A DNA stretch of 64,000 nucleotides from Citrobacter sp. (GCA_019415335.1 DXKH01000031.1:1-64000), one strand, 5' to 3'; shown: positions 1 through 8,390, numbered from the stretch's first letter. The notes: generated by a model from the letters alone, not told the origin. A program made the numbers and translations.

Positions 1-57
1 GAGAGCACCTCCCTTACAAGGAGGGGGTCGGCGGTTCGATCCCGTCATCACCCACCA
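1..57 (+). tRNA. tRNA-Val (TAC anticodon), 5' end outside the window
   Basis: The 3' two thirds of a valine tRNA: anticodon arm with TAC in CTTACAA, T arm GGTTCGATCCC, acceptor strand and encoded CCA. About 19 bases (acceptor 5' strand and most of the D arm) lie before the window. It is followed after 3 bases by tRNA-Lys, matching the mixed valine/lysine tRNA operon that precedes nadA in E. coli (lysT-valT-lysW-valZ-lysYZQ). Confidence 0.95.
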
Positions 58-60
58 CTC

Positions 61-136
61 GGGTCGTTAGCTCAGTTGGTAGAGCAGTTGACTTTTAATC
101 AATTGGTCGCAGGTTCGAATCCTGCACGACCCACCA
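61..136 (+). tRNA. tRNA-Lys (TTT anticodon), copy 1
   Basis: A complete 76-nt lysine tRNA: GGGTCGTTAGCTC at the 5' end, anticodon loop CTTTTAA, T loop TTCGAAT, and acceptor end CACGACCC with encoded ACCA. Identical to the copies at 295 and 501. Co-transcribed with the preceding tRNA-Val, from which it is separated by 3 nt. Confidence 0.99.
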
Positions 137-160
137 ATTTAACATTGAACTCAGATGTTA

Positions 161-235
161 AACGTGAAGGATAACGTTGCAACAGCAACGGCCCGAAGGG
201 CGAGGCGAAGCCGAGTCATCCTGCACGACCCACCA
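161..235 (+). repeat. 75-bp spacer repeat ending in a copy of the tRNA-Lys 3' tail, copy 1
   Basis: Lies between tRNA-Lys copies 1 and 2. The last 18 bases, ATCCTGCACGACCCACCA, are identical to the 3' end of tRNA-Lys. The upstream part contains small inverted repeats (GTTGC/GCAAC and GCCC/GGGC). It differs from the copy at 394-468 at one position. The AATTTAACAT that follows it also follows the real tRNA at 137, so the duplicated unit extends past the tail. It resembles in principle the tRNA-tail repeats downstream of E. coli tyrT. Confidence 0.9.
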
Positions 236-294
236 ATTTAACATCGAATATTAAATTGGTGCCGAGTAAAAAATCTTTCAGGTAACACCCGAAT

Positions 295-370
295 GGGTCG
301 TTAGCTCAGTTGGTAGAGCAGTTGACTTTTAATCAATTGGTCGCAGGTTCGAATCCTGCACGACCCACCA
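295..370 (+). tRNA. tRNA-Lys (TTT anticodon), copy 2
   Basis: 76-nt lysine tRNA identical in sequence to the copies at 61 and 501, with encoded CCA. Separated from its neighbours by spacers that hold the tail-bearing repeats, so the primary transcript must be cut out by 5' and 3' processing. Confidence 0.99.
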
Positions 371-393
371 ATTTAAAGGTGGCACTGGTAGAG

Positions 394-468
394 AACGTGA
401 AGGATAACGTTGCAATAGCAACGGCCCGAAGGGCGAGGCGAAGCCGAGTCATCCTGCACGACCCACCA
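394..468 (+). repeat. 75-bp spacer repeat ending in a copy of the tRNA-Lys 3' tail, copy 2
   Basis: Second copy of the spacer element, 74 of 75 positions identical to 161-235 (CAACAG becomes CAATAG). Lies between tRNA-Lys copies 2 and 3 and again ends in the exact 18-nt tRNA-Lys tail including CCA. Confidence 0.9.
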
Positions 469-500
469 TCCTGAATGATTAAGTAAGAAAATCCCGTAAG

Positions 501-576
501 GGGTCGTTAGCTCAGTTGGTAGAGCAGTTGACTTTTAATCAATTGGTCGCAGGTTCGAATCCTGCACGACCCACCA
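501..576 (+). tRNA. tRNA-Lys (TTT anticodon), copy 3
   Basis: 76-nt lysine tRNA identical to copies 1 and 2. It is the last complete tRNA of the operon, directly followed by a rho-independent terminator starting 5 nt after the CCA end. Confidence 0.99.
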
Positions 577-580
577 GTGT

Positions 581-607
581 AAAAAGGCGCCCTAAAGGCG
601 CCTTTTT
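581..607 (+). terminator. rho-independent terminator of the tRNA operon
   Basis: Stem AAAGGCGCC / GGCGCCTTT with a short CTAA-type loop followed by a T run. It lies just after the third tRNA-Lys. A related terminator recurs 156 bp downstream as part of a duplicated module. Confidence 0.9.
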
Positions 608-686
608 GCTGTGCGCAGAATGTAACGATTCGAACCTGTAGCAGGTTCGGGTCGAACGCAGTGAGACAACGGAGCCGCTTGCAGCG

Positions 687-732
687 ACGGCCCGAAGGGC
701 GAGCGAAGCGAGTCATCCTGCACGACCCACCA
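687..732 (+). repeat. third, diverged spacer repeat with tRNA-Lys tail
   Basis: Shares the GGCCCGAAGGGCGA core, AGTCATCCTGC and the 18-nt tRNA-Lys tail with the repeats at 161 and 394, but the 5' part has diverged. It lies beyond the first terminator and leads into a second one. The stretch 715-794 repeats 559-638 (real tRNA tail, terminator, then CGCAGAATGTAACGATTCGA) at an offset of exactly 156 bp. Confidence 0.85.
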
Positions 733-741
733 GTGTAAAAG

Positions 742-763
742 AGGGCGCTGGCGGCGCCTTTTT
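742..763 (+). terminator. second terminator after the tRNA operon
   Basis: GGCGC / GCGCC stem followed by five T residues. It is a duplicate of the terminator at 581-607 within the 156-bp-offset repeat. It would act as a back-up for read-through from the tRNA operon. Confidence 0.7.
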
Positions 764-800
764 GCTATACGCAGAATGTAACGATTCGAACCTGCGTAAC

Positions 801-895
801 GTCTGATGGCGTTTCGCTTATCAGGCCTACAACGATTGATCTGGTCAATGGCTACGCCCTTCCAGGCCGGATAAGACGTCAGTCGCCATCCGGCG
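801..895. repeat. REP pair (BIME)
   Basis: Two facing palindromic units: 801-830 with TGATGGCG...TTATCAGGCCTAC and 864-894 with GCCGGATAAG...CGCCATCCGGC. They have the standard enterobacterial REP sequence. The pair lies between the tRNA operon and the nadA promoter. Confidence 0.9.
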
Positions 896-941
896 TTATC
901 AAGCGCAATTGTTGTGACTTTTGCCGCTCAATCCGCTATCT

Positions 942-959
942 TGTTTAGCATATAAAACA
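942..959. promoter_or_regulatory. NadR box upstream of nadA
   Basis: TGTTTA-N6-AAAACA, one base from the NadR consensus TGTTTA-N6-TAAACA, placed about 75 bp before the nadA start. NadR represses nadA-pnuC when NAD is plentiful in E. coli and Salmonella. The site call rests on the motif and its position. Confidence 0.75.
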
Positions 960-1032
960 AATATGACCGATCATGGCATGCATTATGCCTTAAGTTGGTT
1001 ATTTCGTTAAGCCAGTAAAACGAGAAAGCATG

Positions 1033-2076
1033 ATGAGCGTGATGTTTGACCCTGAAGCCGCAATCTATCCGTTTCCCCCGAAGCCGGTACCGCTGAGTGC
1101 CGATGAAAAAGCGTTCTACCGCGAAAAAATCAAGCGCCTGCTGAAGGAGCGTGATGCGGTGATGGTCGCGCATTATTACACCGACCCTGAAATCCAGCAA
1201 CTGGCCGAAGAAACCGGCGGATGTATTTCTGACTCACTGGAGATGGCCCGCTTTGGTGCCAATCATCCCGCCTCGACGCTGCTCGTTGCAGGCGTCCGCT
1301 TTATGGGTGAGACGGCCAAAATTCTCAGCCCGGAAAAAACCATTTTAATGCCGACCCTCGAGGCGGAATGCTCGCTGGATCTTGGCTGTCCGATCGACGC
1401 ATTTAGCGCATTCTGCGATGCCCATCCGGATCGTACCGTCGTGGTTTACGCCAATACCTCCGCAGCGGTTAAGGCCCGCGCCGACTGGGTGGTGACGTCC
1501 AGTATCGCGGTTGAACTGATTGAGCATCTGGATAGTTTGGGTGAAAAAATCATCTGGGCACCGGATCGTCATCTCGGGAAATATGTTCAAAAGCAGACAG
1601 GGGCGGATGTCCTCTGTTGGCAAGGGGCGTGCATCGTCCATGACGAGTTCAAAATGCAGGCGCTGAGTCGCATGAAAGGTCTGTACCCGGATGCCGCGAT
1701 CCTGGTTCATCCGGAATCACCGCAGGCGATAGTGGATATGGCCGATGCCGTCGGCTCGACCAGTCAGCTCATTAATGCAGCCAAAACCCTGCCGCATCAG
1801 CAGCTTATTGTTGCCACCGATCGGGGTATTTTCTACAAAATGCAGCAGGCGGTACCGGGTAAAGAGCTGCTGGAAGCCCCCACTGCGGGTGAAGGCGCCA
1901 CCTGCCGTAGCTGCGCGCACTGTCCGTGGATGGCGATGAACGGCCTCAAAGCGATCGCTGAGGGGCTGGAGCAGGGTGGGCAGACTCATGAGATACACGT
2001 TGATGAAGTGCTGCGAGAAGGTGCATTAGTGCCGTTAAACCGCATGCTGGAATTTGCGGCTACACTACGTGCGTAG
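1033..2076 (+). CDS. nadA: quinolinate synthase NadA
   Basis: Condenses iminoaspartate (from NadB) with dihydroxyacetone phosphate to give quinolinate, the de novo precursor of NAD, in the cytosol. It is a 347-residue [4Fe-4S] enzyme. The three ligand cysteines are visible at C113 (ECSLDLGC), C200 ([10 protein letters not shown]) and C297 within CRSCAHC. Two ATGs stand in tandem at 1030 and 1033. The second gives MSVMFDP, the start used in E. coli, and sits better behind GAGA. It forms an operon with pnuC, 25 bp downstream, under a NadR box. Confidence 0.98.
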   Translation: MSVMFDPEAAIYPFPPKPVPLSADEKAFYREKIKRLLKERDAVMVAHYYTDPEIQQLAEETGGCISDSLEMARFGANHPASTLLVAGVRFMGETAKILSPEKTILMPTLEAECSLDLGCPIDAFSAFCDAHPDRTVVVYANTSAAVKARADWVVTSSIAVELIEHLDSLGEKIIWAPDRHLGKYVQKQTGADVLCWQGACIVHDEFKMQALSRMKGLYPDAAILVHPESPQAIVDMADAVGSTSQLINAAKTLPHQQLIVATDRGIFYKMQQAVPGKELLEAPTAGEGATCRSCAHCPWMAMNGLKAIAEGLEQGGQTHEIHVDEVLREGALVPLNRMLEFAATLRA

Positions 2077-2101
2077 ATAATCACACGCTCTGGGGGAAAA
2101 G

Positions 2102-2821
2102 ATGGACTTTTTTAGCACGCAGAACATTCTGGTACATATTCCAATCGGTGCTGGGGGCTACGATCTGTCGTGGATCGAAGCGATAGGCACCATCGCGGGG
2201 CTGTTGTGCATTGGTCTTGCCAGCATGGAGAAGATCAGCAACTACTTTTTCGGTCTGATTAACGTCACGCTGTTTGCGATCATCTTTTTCCAGATCCAGC
2301 TCTACGCCAGCCTGCTGTTGCAGCTTTTCTTTTTCGCCGCCAACATTTACGGCTGGTATGCCTGGTCGCGGCAGACCACGCAGAACGAGGCGGAACTCAA
2401 AATTCGCTGGCTACCCCTGCCGAAGGCGCTGGGCTGGCTGGCGGTCTGTGTGGTGGCGATCGGTCTGATGACGGTCTATATCGACCCGGTCTTTGCCTTT
2501 CTGACCCGTATTGCAGTGACGATCATGCAGATGCTGGGCTTACAGGTTGCCGTGCCGGATTTACAGCCCGATGCCTTCCCGTTCTGGGATTCCTGCATGA
2601 TGGTGCTGTCGATTGTGGCGATGATCCTGATGACCCGCAAATACGTTGAGAACTGGCTGCTCTGGGTGGTGATCAATGTGATTAGCGTGGTGATCTTTGC
2701 CTTGCAGGGGGTCTATGCGATGTCGCTGGAGTACCTGATCCTGACCTTCATTGCGCTTAACGGCAGCCGGATGTGGATTAACAGCGCGCGCGAACGAGGC
2801 TCACACGCGCTGTCCCATTAA
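2102..2821 (+). CDS. pnuC: nicotinamide riboside transporter PnuC
   Basis: Inner-membrane facilitator that takes up nicotinamide riboside, which NadR kinase then traps by phosphorylation. 239 residues with about seven hydrophobic helices and the aromatic [10 protein letters not shown] stretch typical of the family. A GGGGGAAAAG Shine-Dalgarno region precedes the ATG. Co-transcribed with nadA, so NAD synthesis and salvage share NadR control. Its stop codon overlaps the oppositely read zitB stop by two bases. Confidence 0.97.
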   Translation: MDFFSTQNILVHIPIGAGGYDLSWIEAIGTIAGLLCIGLASMEKISNYFFGLINVTLFAIIFFQIQLYASLLLQLFFFAANIYGWYAWSRQTTQNEAELKIRWLPLPKALGWLAVCVVAIGLMTVYIDPVFAFLTRIAVTIMQMLGLQVAVPDLQPDAFPFWDSCMMVLSIVAMILMTRKYVENWLLWVVINVISVVIFALQGVYAMSLEYLILTFIALNGSRMWINSARERGSHALSH

Positions 2822-3759
2822 TGGTGATGATGTGAATGGTCGGACACTTTCTGATTCAGATCGCAGTCCGGCCCATGACAGGGCTGATATTCCATCTGAA
2901 TGGTGGCGTGTTCAATCTGGTAATGATGAATCAGAAAGTGCTGGATGCGTTCCAGCAGTCCGTCATGATCGTGCGGCGGGATCACCTGTACATGCAGGGT
3001 CATGACCGGTTTTTCCCCCACCATCCACACGTGTACGTGATGGACGTTTCGCACTTCAGGGAGCTCCCGGCTGAGGTGGCGCTGCAGCGCCGCGATATCC
3101 AGCGAAACCGGGGCGCCTTCCAGCAACTCATTCACGCTATCTTTCAATAAGCGCCACGCGCTGCGCAGAACCAGCAGTGAGACCAGTATCGACAGAATGG
3201 GGTCGGCAGGCGTCCAGCCGGTCCAGATGATAATCACTGCCGCGATGATAGCCCCGACCGAACCCAGTAAATCGCCCATCACATGCAATGCTGCAGCGCG
3301 TACGTTCAGGTTTTTCTCTTCGCTGCCGCGATGCAGGATCCAGAAGGCTAGAATGTTTGCCAGCAATCCGGCGACAGCGATGACCATCATCATGCCGCCC
3401 GCCACCGGACGCGGCGTGTAGAAGCGCTCAATCGCCTCCCAGACGATTAAAATCGTAATCACGACCAACGCAATCGCATTGACGAAAGCGGCCAGCGTCG
3501 TCAGTCTCAGCCAGCCAAAGGTGTGGCGGATAGTCGGCGGTCGGCGGGCGAACTGAACGGCCAGTAGCGCAAACAACAGTGCGGCGGCATCGGTCAGCAT
3601 ATGCCCGGCGTCGGCGAGCAGCGCCAGTGAACCGGATAAAATCCCGCCCACCACCTCCAGCAACATAAAGCCCGCCGTGATGCAAAACGCGAGCAGCAGG
3701 CGGCGGGCATTGCCATCCTCGGGCAGGTGAGGGGCAGAATGAGAGTGTGAGTGCGCCAT
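2818..3759 (-). CDS. zitB: zinc efflux transporter ZitB (cation diffusion facilitator)
   Basis: Exports Zn2+ from the cytosol in exchange for protons. 313 residues. His-rich ends (HSHSHS at the N terminus, HSHHHH at the C terminus), six predicted membrane helices, the metal-site motifs ADAGHMLTD (helix 2) and HVMGD (helix 5), and a cytoplasmic C-terminal domain with HHVHVW. Same length and order as E. coli ZitB. Convergent with pnuC; no terminator lies between them, the coding regions overlap by 4 bp. Confidence 0.97.
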   Translation of the reverse strand: MAHSHSHSAPHLPEDGNARRLLLAFCITAGFMLLEVVGGILSGSLALLADAGHMLTDAAALLFALLAVQFARRPPTIRHTFGWLRLTTLAAFVNAIALVVITILIVWEAIERFYTPRPVAGGMMMVIAVAGLLANILAFWILHRGSEEKNLNVRAAALHVMGDLLGSVGAIIAAVIIIWTGWTPADPILSILVSLLVLRSAWRLLKDSVNELLEGAPVSLDIAALQRHLSRELPEVRNVHHVHVWMVGEKPVMTLHVQVIPPHDHDGLLERIQHFLIHHYQIEHATIQMEYQPCHGPDCDLNQKVSDHSHHHH

Positions 3760-3825
3760 AATGTCATCCCTTAGTTATTTTCATCTTAACTGTATGACAT
3801 CATACCGTTTCTGGATTAATAAATT

Positions 3826-3848
3826 AAAAAGGAGAGCCTGAGCTCTCC
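3826..3848 (-). terminator. terminator downstream of ybgS
   Basis: On the minus strand a GGAGAGC / GCTCTCC stem with a 4-nt loop is followed by TTTTT. It lies 21 bp past the ybgS stop and before the zitB promoter region, so it should insulate zitB from ybgS transcription. Confidence 0.85.
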
Positions 3849-3869
3849 CGATATTAGCCATTTTCAGTG

Positions 3870-4244
3870 TTACTGGGTGGTGCCATCGGTTTTGCTATCA
3901 ACGTCGTTGTTCATACCGTCACCGGTTTCCACTTTTTTGTTCATGTCCGGGCAGCGCCCGTCCTTACACATCGTGTTTTTGTGCACCTCATCTTTGCTCA
4001 TCCCTTCATGGTCCATAGATGAACCATTCGGATGCAGCATCGTGCCACCTGAGTTGATGTTGTCGTTATCGACATTATTTGGGGCGACGTTTTCTTTTGC
4101 ATCCGGAGCGACCTGGCCGGCGTCGGCGGCAGCGTTCGCCTGGCCATTGTTGCTTTGGGTGCTGGATTCGGCGGCCAGCGCAGCGCCGCTGGCAAGGCTG
4201 AGTGTGGCGGTCAGGAAAAGTGAAGCCAGTTTTGTCATTCGCAT
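3870..4244 (-). CDS. ybgS: YbgS-like secreted protein
   Basis: A 124-residue homologue of E. coli YbgS, function unknown. N-terminal signal peptide ([20 protein letters not shown], cleavage near ALA-AES) followed by a hydrophilic, Asn/Asp-rich mature part without an obvious fold. A paired C-K-DGRC segment near residues 94-99 could form a disulphide in the periplasm. The start at 4244 is chosen because AGGAG precedes it and it begins with the signal peptide; an in-frame extension of 25 codons has no ribosome site. Confidence 0.9.
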   Translation of the reverse strand: MRMTKLASLFLTATLSLASGAALAAESSTQSNNGQANAAADAGQVAPDAKENVAPNNVDNDNINSGGTMLHPNGSSMDHEGMSKDEVHKNTMCKDGRCPDMNKKVETGDGMNNDVDSKTDGTTQ

Positions 4245-4561
4245 AAGATGCTCCTGTTTTGGTTGAGTTGTCGGATAACGTCTTCCAACAGTGCATATGC
4301 CAGTCAAAGGGTCAGGCAATGGTTGAAGATCCCAGATGAGCGCAATGGCTCAGCAGAGAATCTTGAAAACATTTATAAACAGAGTGGTTACAGTTAAAAA
4401 TTGTAGGTTAGATCTCGTTTATCGCTACTTTGTGGCGTTTTTTAGCTGAATTCCAGGATTAATCCGTCCGAAGTGTAAAAGCCCGTTTACACTTTTTGGC
4501 TGAGGATATAGATTGGAGGGATTGCATTCATTTATATAAGTATGGCAACGCTGGAATAAAC
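4245..4561. other. ybgS-aroG intergenic region
   Basis: A 317-bp gap between divergent genes. It holds the ybgS promoter side (not resolved by eye) and the aroG promoter with the TyrR box near 4480. No further gene or repeat was recognised. Confidence 0.7.
4474..4491. promoter_or_regulatory. TyrR box overlapping the aroG promoter
   Basis: TGTAAA-AGCCCG-TTTACA, an exact strong TyrR box (TGTAAA-N6-TTTACA). Its right half is also a good -35 (TTTACA) for a -10 around 4507-4513 (TATAGAT). TyrR with phenylalanine or tryptophan represses aroG in E. coli, and the overlap with the -35 fits direct blocking of polymerase. Confidence 0.88.
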
Positions 4562-5614
4562 ATGAATTATCAGAACGACGATTTACGTATTAAAGAGATC
4601 AACGAGTTATTACCCCCTGTCGCACTGCTGGAAAAATTCCCCGCTACAGAAAATGCCGCCAACACGGTTGCCCATGCGCGTAAAGCCATTCATAAAATTT
4701 TGAAAGGGAATGATGATCGTCTGCTGGTGGTGATTGGGCCGTGCTCAATTCATGATCCTGTGGCGGCGAAAGAGTATGCGGGTCGTCTGCTGGCGCTGCG
4801 CGAAGCGCTGAAAGGCGAACTGGAAATCGTCATGCGTGTCTACTTTGAAAAACCGCGTACGACTGTTGGCTGGAAAGGGCTGATTAACGATCCGCACATG
4901 GATAACAGCTTCCAGATTAACGACGGTTTGCGTATTGCGCGTAAGCTGCTGCTGGATATTAACGACAGCGGCCTGCCGACGGCAGGTGAATTCCTCGATA
5001 TGATCACCCCGCAGTATCTGGCGGATATGATGAGCTGGGGCGCGATTGGCGCGCGTACCACCGAATCTCAGGTTCACCGTGAGCTGGCGTCCGGCCTCTC
5101 TTGTCCGGTTGGCTTCAAAAACGGTACCGATGGCACCATTAAAGTGGCGATTGATGCCATTAACGCCGCCGGTGCACCGCACTGCTTCCTGTCGGTCACC
5201 AAATGGGGTCACTCTGCTATTGTGAACACCAGCGGTAACGGCGACTGCCATATCATTCTGCGCGGCGGCAAAGAGCCGAATTACAGCGCCGCACATGTCG
5301 CGGCGGTGAAAGAAGGTCTGGCGAAAGCGGGTTTGCCAGCGCAAATCATGATTGATTTCAGCCATGCCAACTCCTGTAAGCAGTTTAAAAAACAGATGGA
5401 AGTCGGGGCTGACGTATGCCAGCAAATTGCTAACGGTGAGACTGCGATTATGGGCGTGATGATCGAAAGCCATCTGGTTGAAGGCAATCAGAATCCGGAC
5501 AGCGGTGAGCCGCTGGTGTACGGCAAAAGCATTACCGATGCCTGCATTAACTGGGAAGATACCGACACCATCCTGCGCCAGCTTGCCGATGCGGTAAAAT
5601 CGCGTCGCGGATAA
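4562..5614 (+). CDS. aroG: Phe-sensitive DAHP synthase AroG
   Basis: First step of the shikimate pathway: phosphoenolpyruvate plus erythrose-4-phosphate to DAHP. 350 residues, class I type; the phenylalanine-inhibited isozyme by near-identity to E. coli AroG (MNYQNDDLRI start, VIGPCSIHDP with the metal-binding Cys near residue 61, RTTVGWKGL, DFSHANS). The ATG at 4562 is used because upstream in-frame codons run into the promoter. Monocistronic, with its own terminator. Confidence 0.98.
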   Translation: MNYQNDDLRIKEINELLPPVALLEKFPATENAANTVAHARKAIHKILKGNDDRLLVVIGPCSIHDPVAAKEYAGRLLALREALKGELEIVMRVYFEKPRTTVGWKGLINDPHMDNSFQINDGLRIARKLLLDINDSGLPTAGEFLDMITPQYLADMMSWGAIGARTTESQVHRELASGLSCPVGFKNGTDGTIKVAIDAINAAGAPHCFLSVTKWGHSAIVNTSGNGDCHIILRGGKEPNYSAAHVAAVKEGLAKAGLPAQIMIDFSHANSCKQFKKQMEVGADVCQQIANGETAIMGVMIESHLVEGNQNPDSGEPLVYGKSITDACINWEDTDTILRQLADAVKSRRG

Positions 5615-5631
5615 CGCGTCTTCAATCTGAT

Positions 5632-5658
5632 AAGCCGACTCCTGGAGTCGGCTTTTTT
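5632..5658 (+). terminator. aroG terminator
   Basis: AAGCCGACTC / GAGTCGGCTT stem with a short loop and six T residues, 18 bp after the aroG stop. Confidence 0.93.
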
Positions 5659-5702
5659 GTCTCTTCGCCGACCGTATTCACGTTTCGGAATATATTTTTT
5701 TA

Positions 5703-5727
5703 TATAGCGAATGGCAATTGCGCTATA
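5703..5727. promoter_or_regulatory. inverted repeat overlapping a TATAAT -10 box
   Basis: Perfect 7-bp arms TATAGCG / CGCTATA separated by 11 bp (AATGGCAATTG). The right arm overlaps a consensus -10, TATAAT at 5724-5729, upstream of the FecCD-type transporter. The -35 is poor. The placement suggests a repressor operator. It does not match the 19-bp Fur consensus well, so the regulator is not identified. Confidence 0.55.
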
Positions 5728-5765
5728 ATACGGCCTTCATTCGCAAACTCATCTGCTATCCCGCT

Positions 5766-6833
5766 ATGTCTCTTCTTCCTCAGACAGCCATTGACGATGT
5801 CATTAACACCCAATATCGCAAGGTCATCCGCAAGCGCGTGCTGCTGGTGCTGATAATTGTGATGGCGATTGTTGGTTCGCTGCTGCTGGACTTTACGCTC
5901 GGCCCATCTGGGTTGCCGATCGGTGAACTCTGGCAAACGCTGATTCATCCGACGAGCGCCAGCGATGGCACCCGGGTTATCGTCTGGGAGATTCGTCTGC
6001 CGTACGCCCTTATGGCGCTGTTGGTTGGCATGGCGCTGGGGCTGGCGGGGGCTGAAATGCAGACCATCCTGAATAATCCGCTGGCGAGTCCGTTCACGCT
6101 GGGCGTCTCTTCGGCGGCGGCGTTTGGCGCGGCGCTGGCGATTGTACTGGGGATCGGCATTCCCGGTATTCCTGCCGCGTGGTTTATTCCGGCGAATGCG
6201 TTCATTTTTGCGCTGCTTTCTGCACTGCTGCTCGACGGCATTACCCGCTGGACCCGGGTGGCGACCTCCGGCGTGGTGCTGTTTGGTATCGCGCTGGTCT
6301 TCACCTTCAATGCGCTGGTGTCGATGATGCAGTTCGTGGCCGATGAGGATACGTTGCAGGGACTGGTATTCTGGACAATGGGCAGCCTGGCGCGGGCGTC
6401 GTGGGAAAAACTGGGCGTACTGGCGCTGGCATTTATTTGCGTCGGGATGTGGTCAATGCGCAACGCCTGGCAACTGACCGCGCTGCGCCTGGGGGAAGAT
6501 CGGGCGATGAGCTTTGGTATCGACGTGCGTCGTTTGCGCCTGTCATCGCTGCTGCGCATCAGTTTGCTTTCCGCACTCTCGGTGGCCTTCGTCGGGCCGA
6601 TTGGTTTCATCGGTCTGGTGGCGCCGCATATATCACGCCTGCTGTTTGGTGAAGATCATCGCTTCTACCTGCCTGGCAGTATTCTGACAGGCGGACTGGT
6701 GCTCTCTCTGGCCTCTGTCGCGTCGAAAAACATCCTTCCCGGTATCATCATACCGGTGGGGATAGTCACCTCGCTGGTGGGCGTCCCGTTCTTTCTGAGC
6801 ATTATTTTGCGTCATCGGGGGAGCATGTCATGA
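5766..6833 (+). CDS. FecCD/BtuC-family ABC permease (iron-siderophore or cobalamin type)
   Basis: Integral inner-membrane subunit of a siderophore/vitamin B12-type importer. About 355 residues with roughly nine to ten membrane helices and the family stretches EIRLPYALMALLVGMALGLA, NPLASPFTLG and GPIGFIGLVAPHISR (the loop that contacts the ATPase). The ATG at 5766 (MSLLPQT) is preferred over a TTG at 5718, which would lie before the putative -10 at 5724. The stop overlaps the ATPase start by 4 bp. No substrate-binding protein or outer-membrane receptor gene is adjacent. Salmonella carries a similar pair next to gpmA. The substrate cannot be told from sequence. Confidence 0.85.
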   Translation: MSLLPQTAIDDVINTQYRKVIRKRVLLVLIIVMAIVGSLLLDFTLGPSGLPIGELWQTLIHPTSASDGTRVIVWEIRLPYALMALLVGMALGLAGAEMQTILNNPLASPFTLGVSSAAAFGAALAIVLGIGIPGIPAAWFIPANAFIFALLSALLLDGITRWTRVATSGVVLFGIALVFTFNALVSMMQFVADEDTLQGLVFWTMGSLARASWEKLGVLALAFICVGMWSMRNAWQLTALRLGEDRAMSFGIDVRRLRLSSLLRISLLSALSVAFVGPIGFIGLVAPHISRLLFGEDHRFYLPGSILTGGLVLSLASVASKNILPGIIIPVGIVTSLVGVPFFLSIILRHRGSMS

Positions 6834-7594
6834 GTGGCTTGATCCTGCGGGGCGTCACGGCGGGCTATCCAAAACGACCGGTGATTGACGATTTGAGCGT
6901 CGATGAACTGCCGCGCGGTAAAATTACGGCGCTGCTGGGGCCGAACGGTTGTGGAAAATCGACCTTGTTACGCGCGCTGGCCGGACTGGGTAAAGCACGC
7001 GGCGAAATGTTACTGGACGGAGAGAACCTGTCGGCGCTGTCGCTCGCCGAGCGGGCCGGGAAAGTCGTGTTTTTGCCTCAGTCGCTGCCACAGGGCGTGC
7101 ATTTGCACGTTCTGGAGTCGATCCATGTCGCACAGCGGGCGTTGGGTAAACGTGATGATGAACAGGTGCTGGCGATCCTCGAACAACTGGGAATTGCCTC
7201 TCTGGCGTTGCACTACCTCGATCAGCTTTCCGGAGGACAACGACAGCTTGTGGGGCTGGCGCAATCGCTGATCCGTCATCCCGATTTGTTGCTGCTTGAT
7301 GAACCCCTGAGTGCGTTGGATCTGAACTACCAGTTTCATGTGATGGATGTCGTTCGTCGCGAAACACGACGGCGTAATATGGTCACGGTGGTGGTGGTGC
7401 ATGATATCAATATCGCGCTGCGCCACTGTGAGCATGTGCTGATGCTTAAAGACGGAAAGCGGGTCGCCAGCGGCGAGCCGGAAAAGGTCATCACCACAGA
7501 CAGTCTGGCGCAAGTGTATAACGTACGGGCCCGCGTAGAGCGCTGCTCAGAGGGCAGGGCGCAGGTGGTGCTGGATGGCGTGATCAGGGTATAG
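6830..7594 (+). CDS. FecE/BtuD-family ABC transporter ATPase
   Basis: Energising subunit for the permease encoded just upstream (ATGA overlap, so translation is likely coupled). 254 residues with Walker A GPNGCGKST at 37-45, Q-loop near LPQ (82-84), signature LSGGQRQ at 133-139, Walker B LLLLDEP at 153-159 and H-loop His191. Closest by motif to siderophore-importer ATPases. Convergent with gpmA, with only a REP-like palindrome between. Confidence 0.9.
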   Translation: MSGLILRGVTAGYPKRPVIDDLSVDELPRGKITALLGPNGCGKSTLLRALAGLGKARGEMLLDGENLSALSLAERAGKVVFLPQSLPQGVHLHVLESIHVAQRALGKRDDEQVLAILEQLGIASLALHYLDQLSGGQRQLVGLAQSLIRHPDLLLLDEPLSALDLNYQFHVMDVVRRETRRRNMVTVVVVHDINIALRHCEHVLMLKDGKRVASGEPEKVITTDSLAQVYNVRARVERCSEGRAQVVLDGVIRV

Positions 7595-7600
7595 AAGATG

Positions 7601-7629
7601 GCCGGACAGGGCGCAAGCCGCTATCCGGC
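7601..7629. repeat. single REP-like palindrome between convergent genes
   Basis: GCCGGACAG...CTATCCGGC, imperfect palindrome of REP type in the 43-bp gap between the ABC ATPase and gpmA. No T run on either side; it may shield the 3' ends of both transcripts. Confidence 0.75.
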
Positions 7630-7637
7630 AACATCAA

Positions 7638-8390
7638 TTACTTCGCTTTACCCTGGTTGGCGACGGCAGCGGCTTTCGCTGCGATCTCGTCGGCATTACC
7701 CAGATAGTAGCGCTTGAGCGGTTTGAAGTTTTCGTCGAACTCATACACCAGCGGCACGCCGGTCGGGATGTTCAGTTCGAGGATTTCGTCTTCGCTCAGG
7801 TTGTCGAGGTATTTCACCAGCGCGCGCAGGGAGTTACCGTGTGCCGCGATGATGACGCGCTCGCCGCTCTTCATACGTGGCAGAATGGTGTCGTTCCAGT
7901 AAGGGATCACGCGATCGATGGTCAGCGCCAGGCTCTCGGTCAGCGGCAATTCTTTTTCAGTCAGCTTGGCATAGCGCGGATCGTGGCCCGGATAGCGCTC
8001 GTCATCCTTGGTCAGCTCCGGTGGGGTGACCGCAAAACCACGACGCCACTGTTTAACCTGCTCGTCACCGTATTTCTCAGCGGTTTCTGCTTTGTTCAGA
8101 CCCTGCAACGCACCGTAGTGACGTTCGTTCAGTTTCCAGGATTTCTCGACCGGCAGCCAGGCCTGATCCAGTTCATCCAGTACGTTCCACAGCGTGTGGA
8201 TGGCACGTTTCAGCACGGAGGTATAAGCAAAATCGAAGCTATAGCCTTCAGCCTTCAGCAGTTTGCCTGCCGCTTTTGCTTCGCCCACGCCTTTCTCGGA
8301 CAGATCAACGTCGTACCAACCGGTGAAGCGGTTTTCATTGTTCCACTGGCTTTCGCCGTGGCGTACCAGAACCAGCTTAGTTACAGCCAT
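7638..8390 (-). CDS. gpmA: 2,3-bisphosphoglycerate-dependent phosphoglycerate mutase GpmA
   Basis: Glycolytic interconversion of 3- and 2-phosphoglycerate. 250 residues. Phosphohistidine motif [10 protein letters not shown] (His11) and the second catalytic His in AAHGNS (about 184), with LNERHYG between. The start at 8390 (MAVTKLV) follows GAGGAGTGAG; an in-frame ATG 5 codons upstream would overlap this ribosome site. A Fur-box-like sequence lies 28 bp upstream. Confidence 0.98.
   Translation of the reverse strand: MAVTKLVLVRHGESQWNNENRFTGWYDVDLSEKGVGEAKAAGKLLKAEGYSFDFAYTSVLKRAIHTLWNVLDELDQAWLPVEKSWKLNERHYGALQGLNKAETAEKYGDEQVKQWRRGFAVTPPELTKDDERYPGHDPRYAKLTEKELPLTESLALTIDRVIPYWNDTILPRMKSGERVIIAAHGNSLRALVKYLDNLSEDEILELNIPTGVPLVYEFDENFKPLKRYYLGNADEIAAKAAAVANQGKAK

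Noticed and set aside
61..732. Regularly spaced repeats that could suggest a CRISPR-like array
   Set aside because: The repeated units are tRNA-Lys genes and tRNA-tail spacers of 75-76 bp; there are no short direct repeats with unique spacers and no cas genes.
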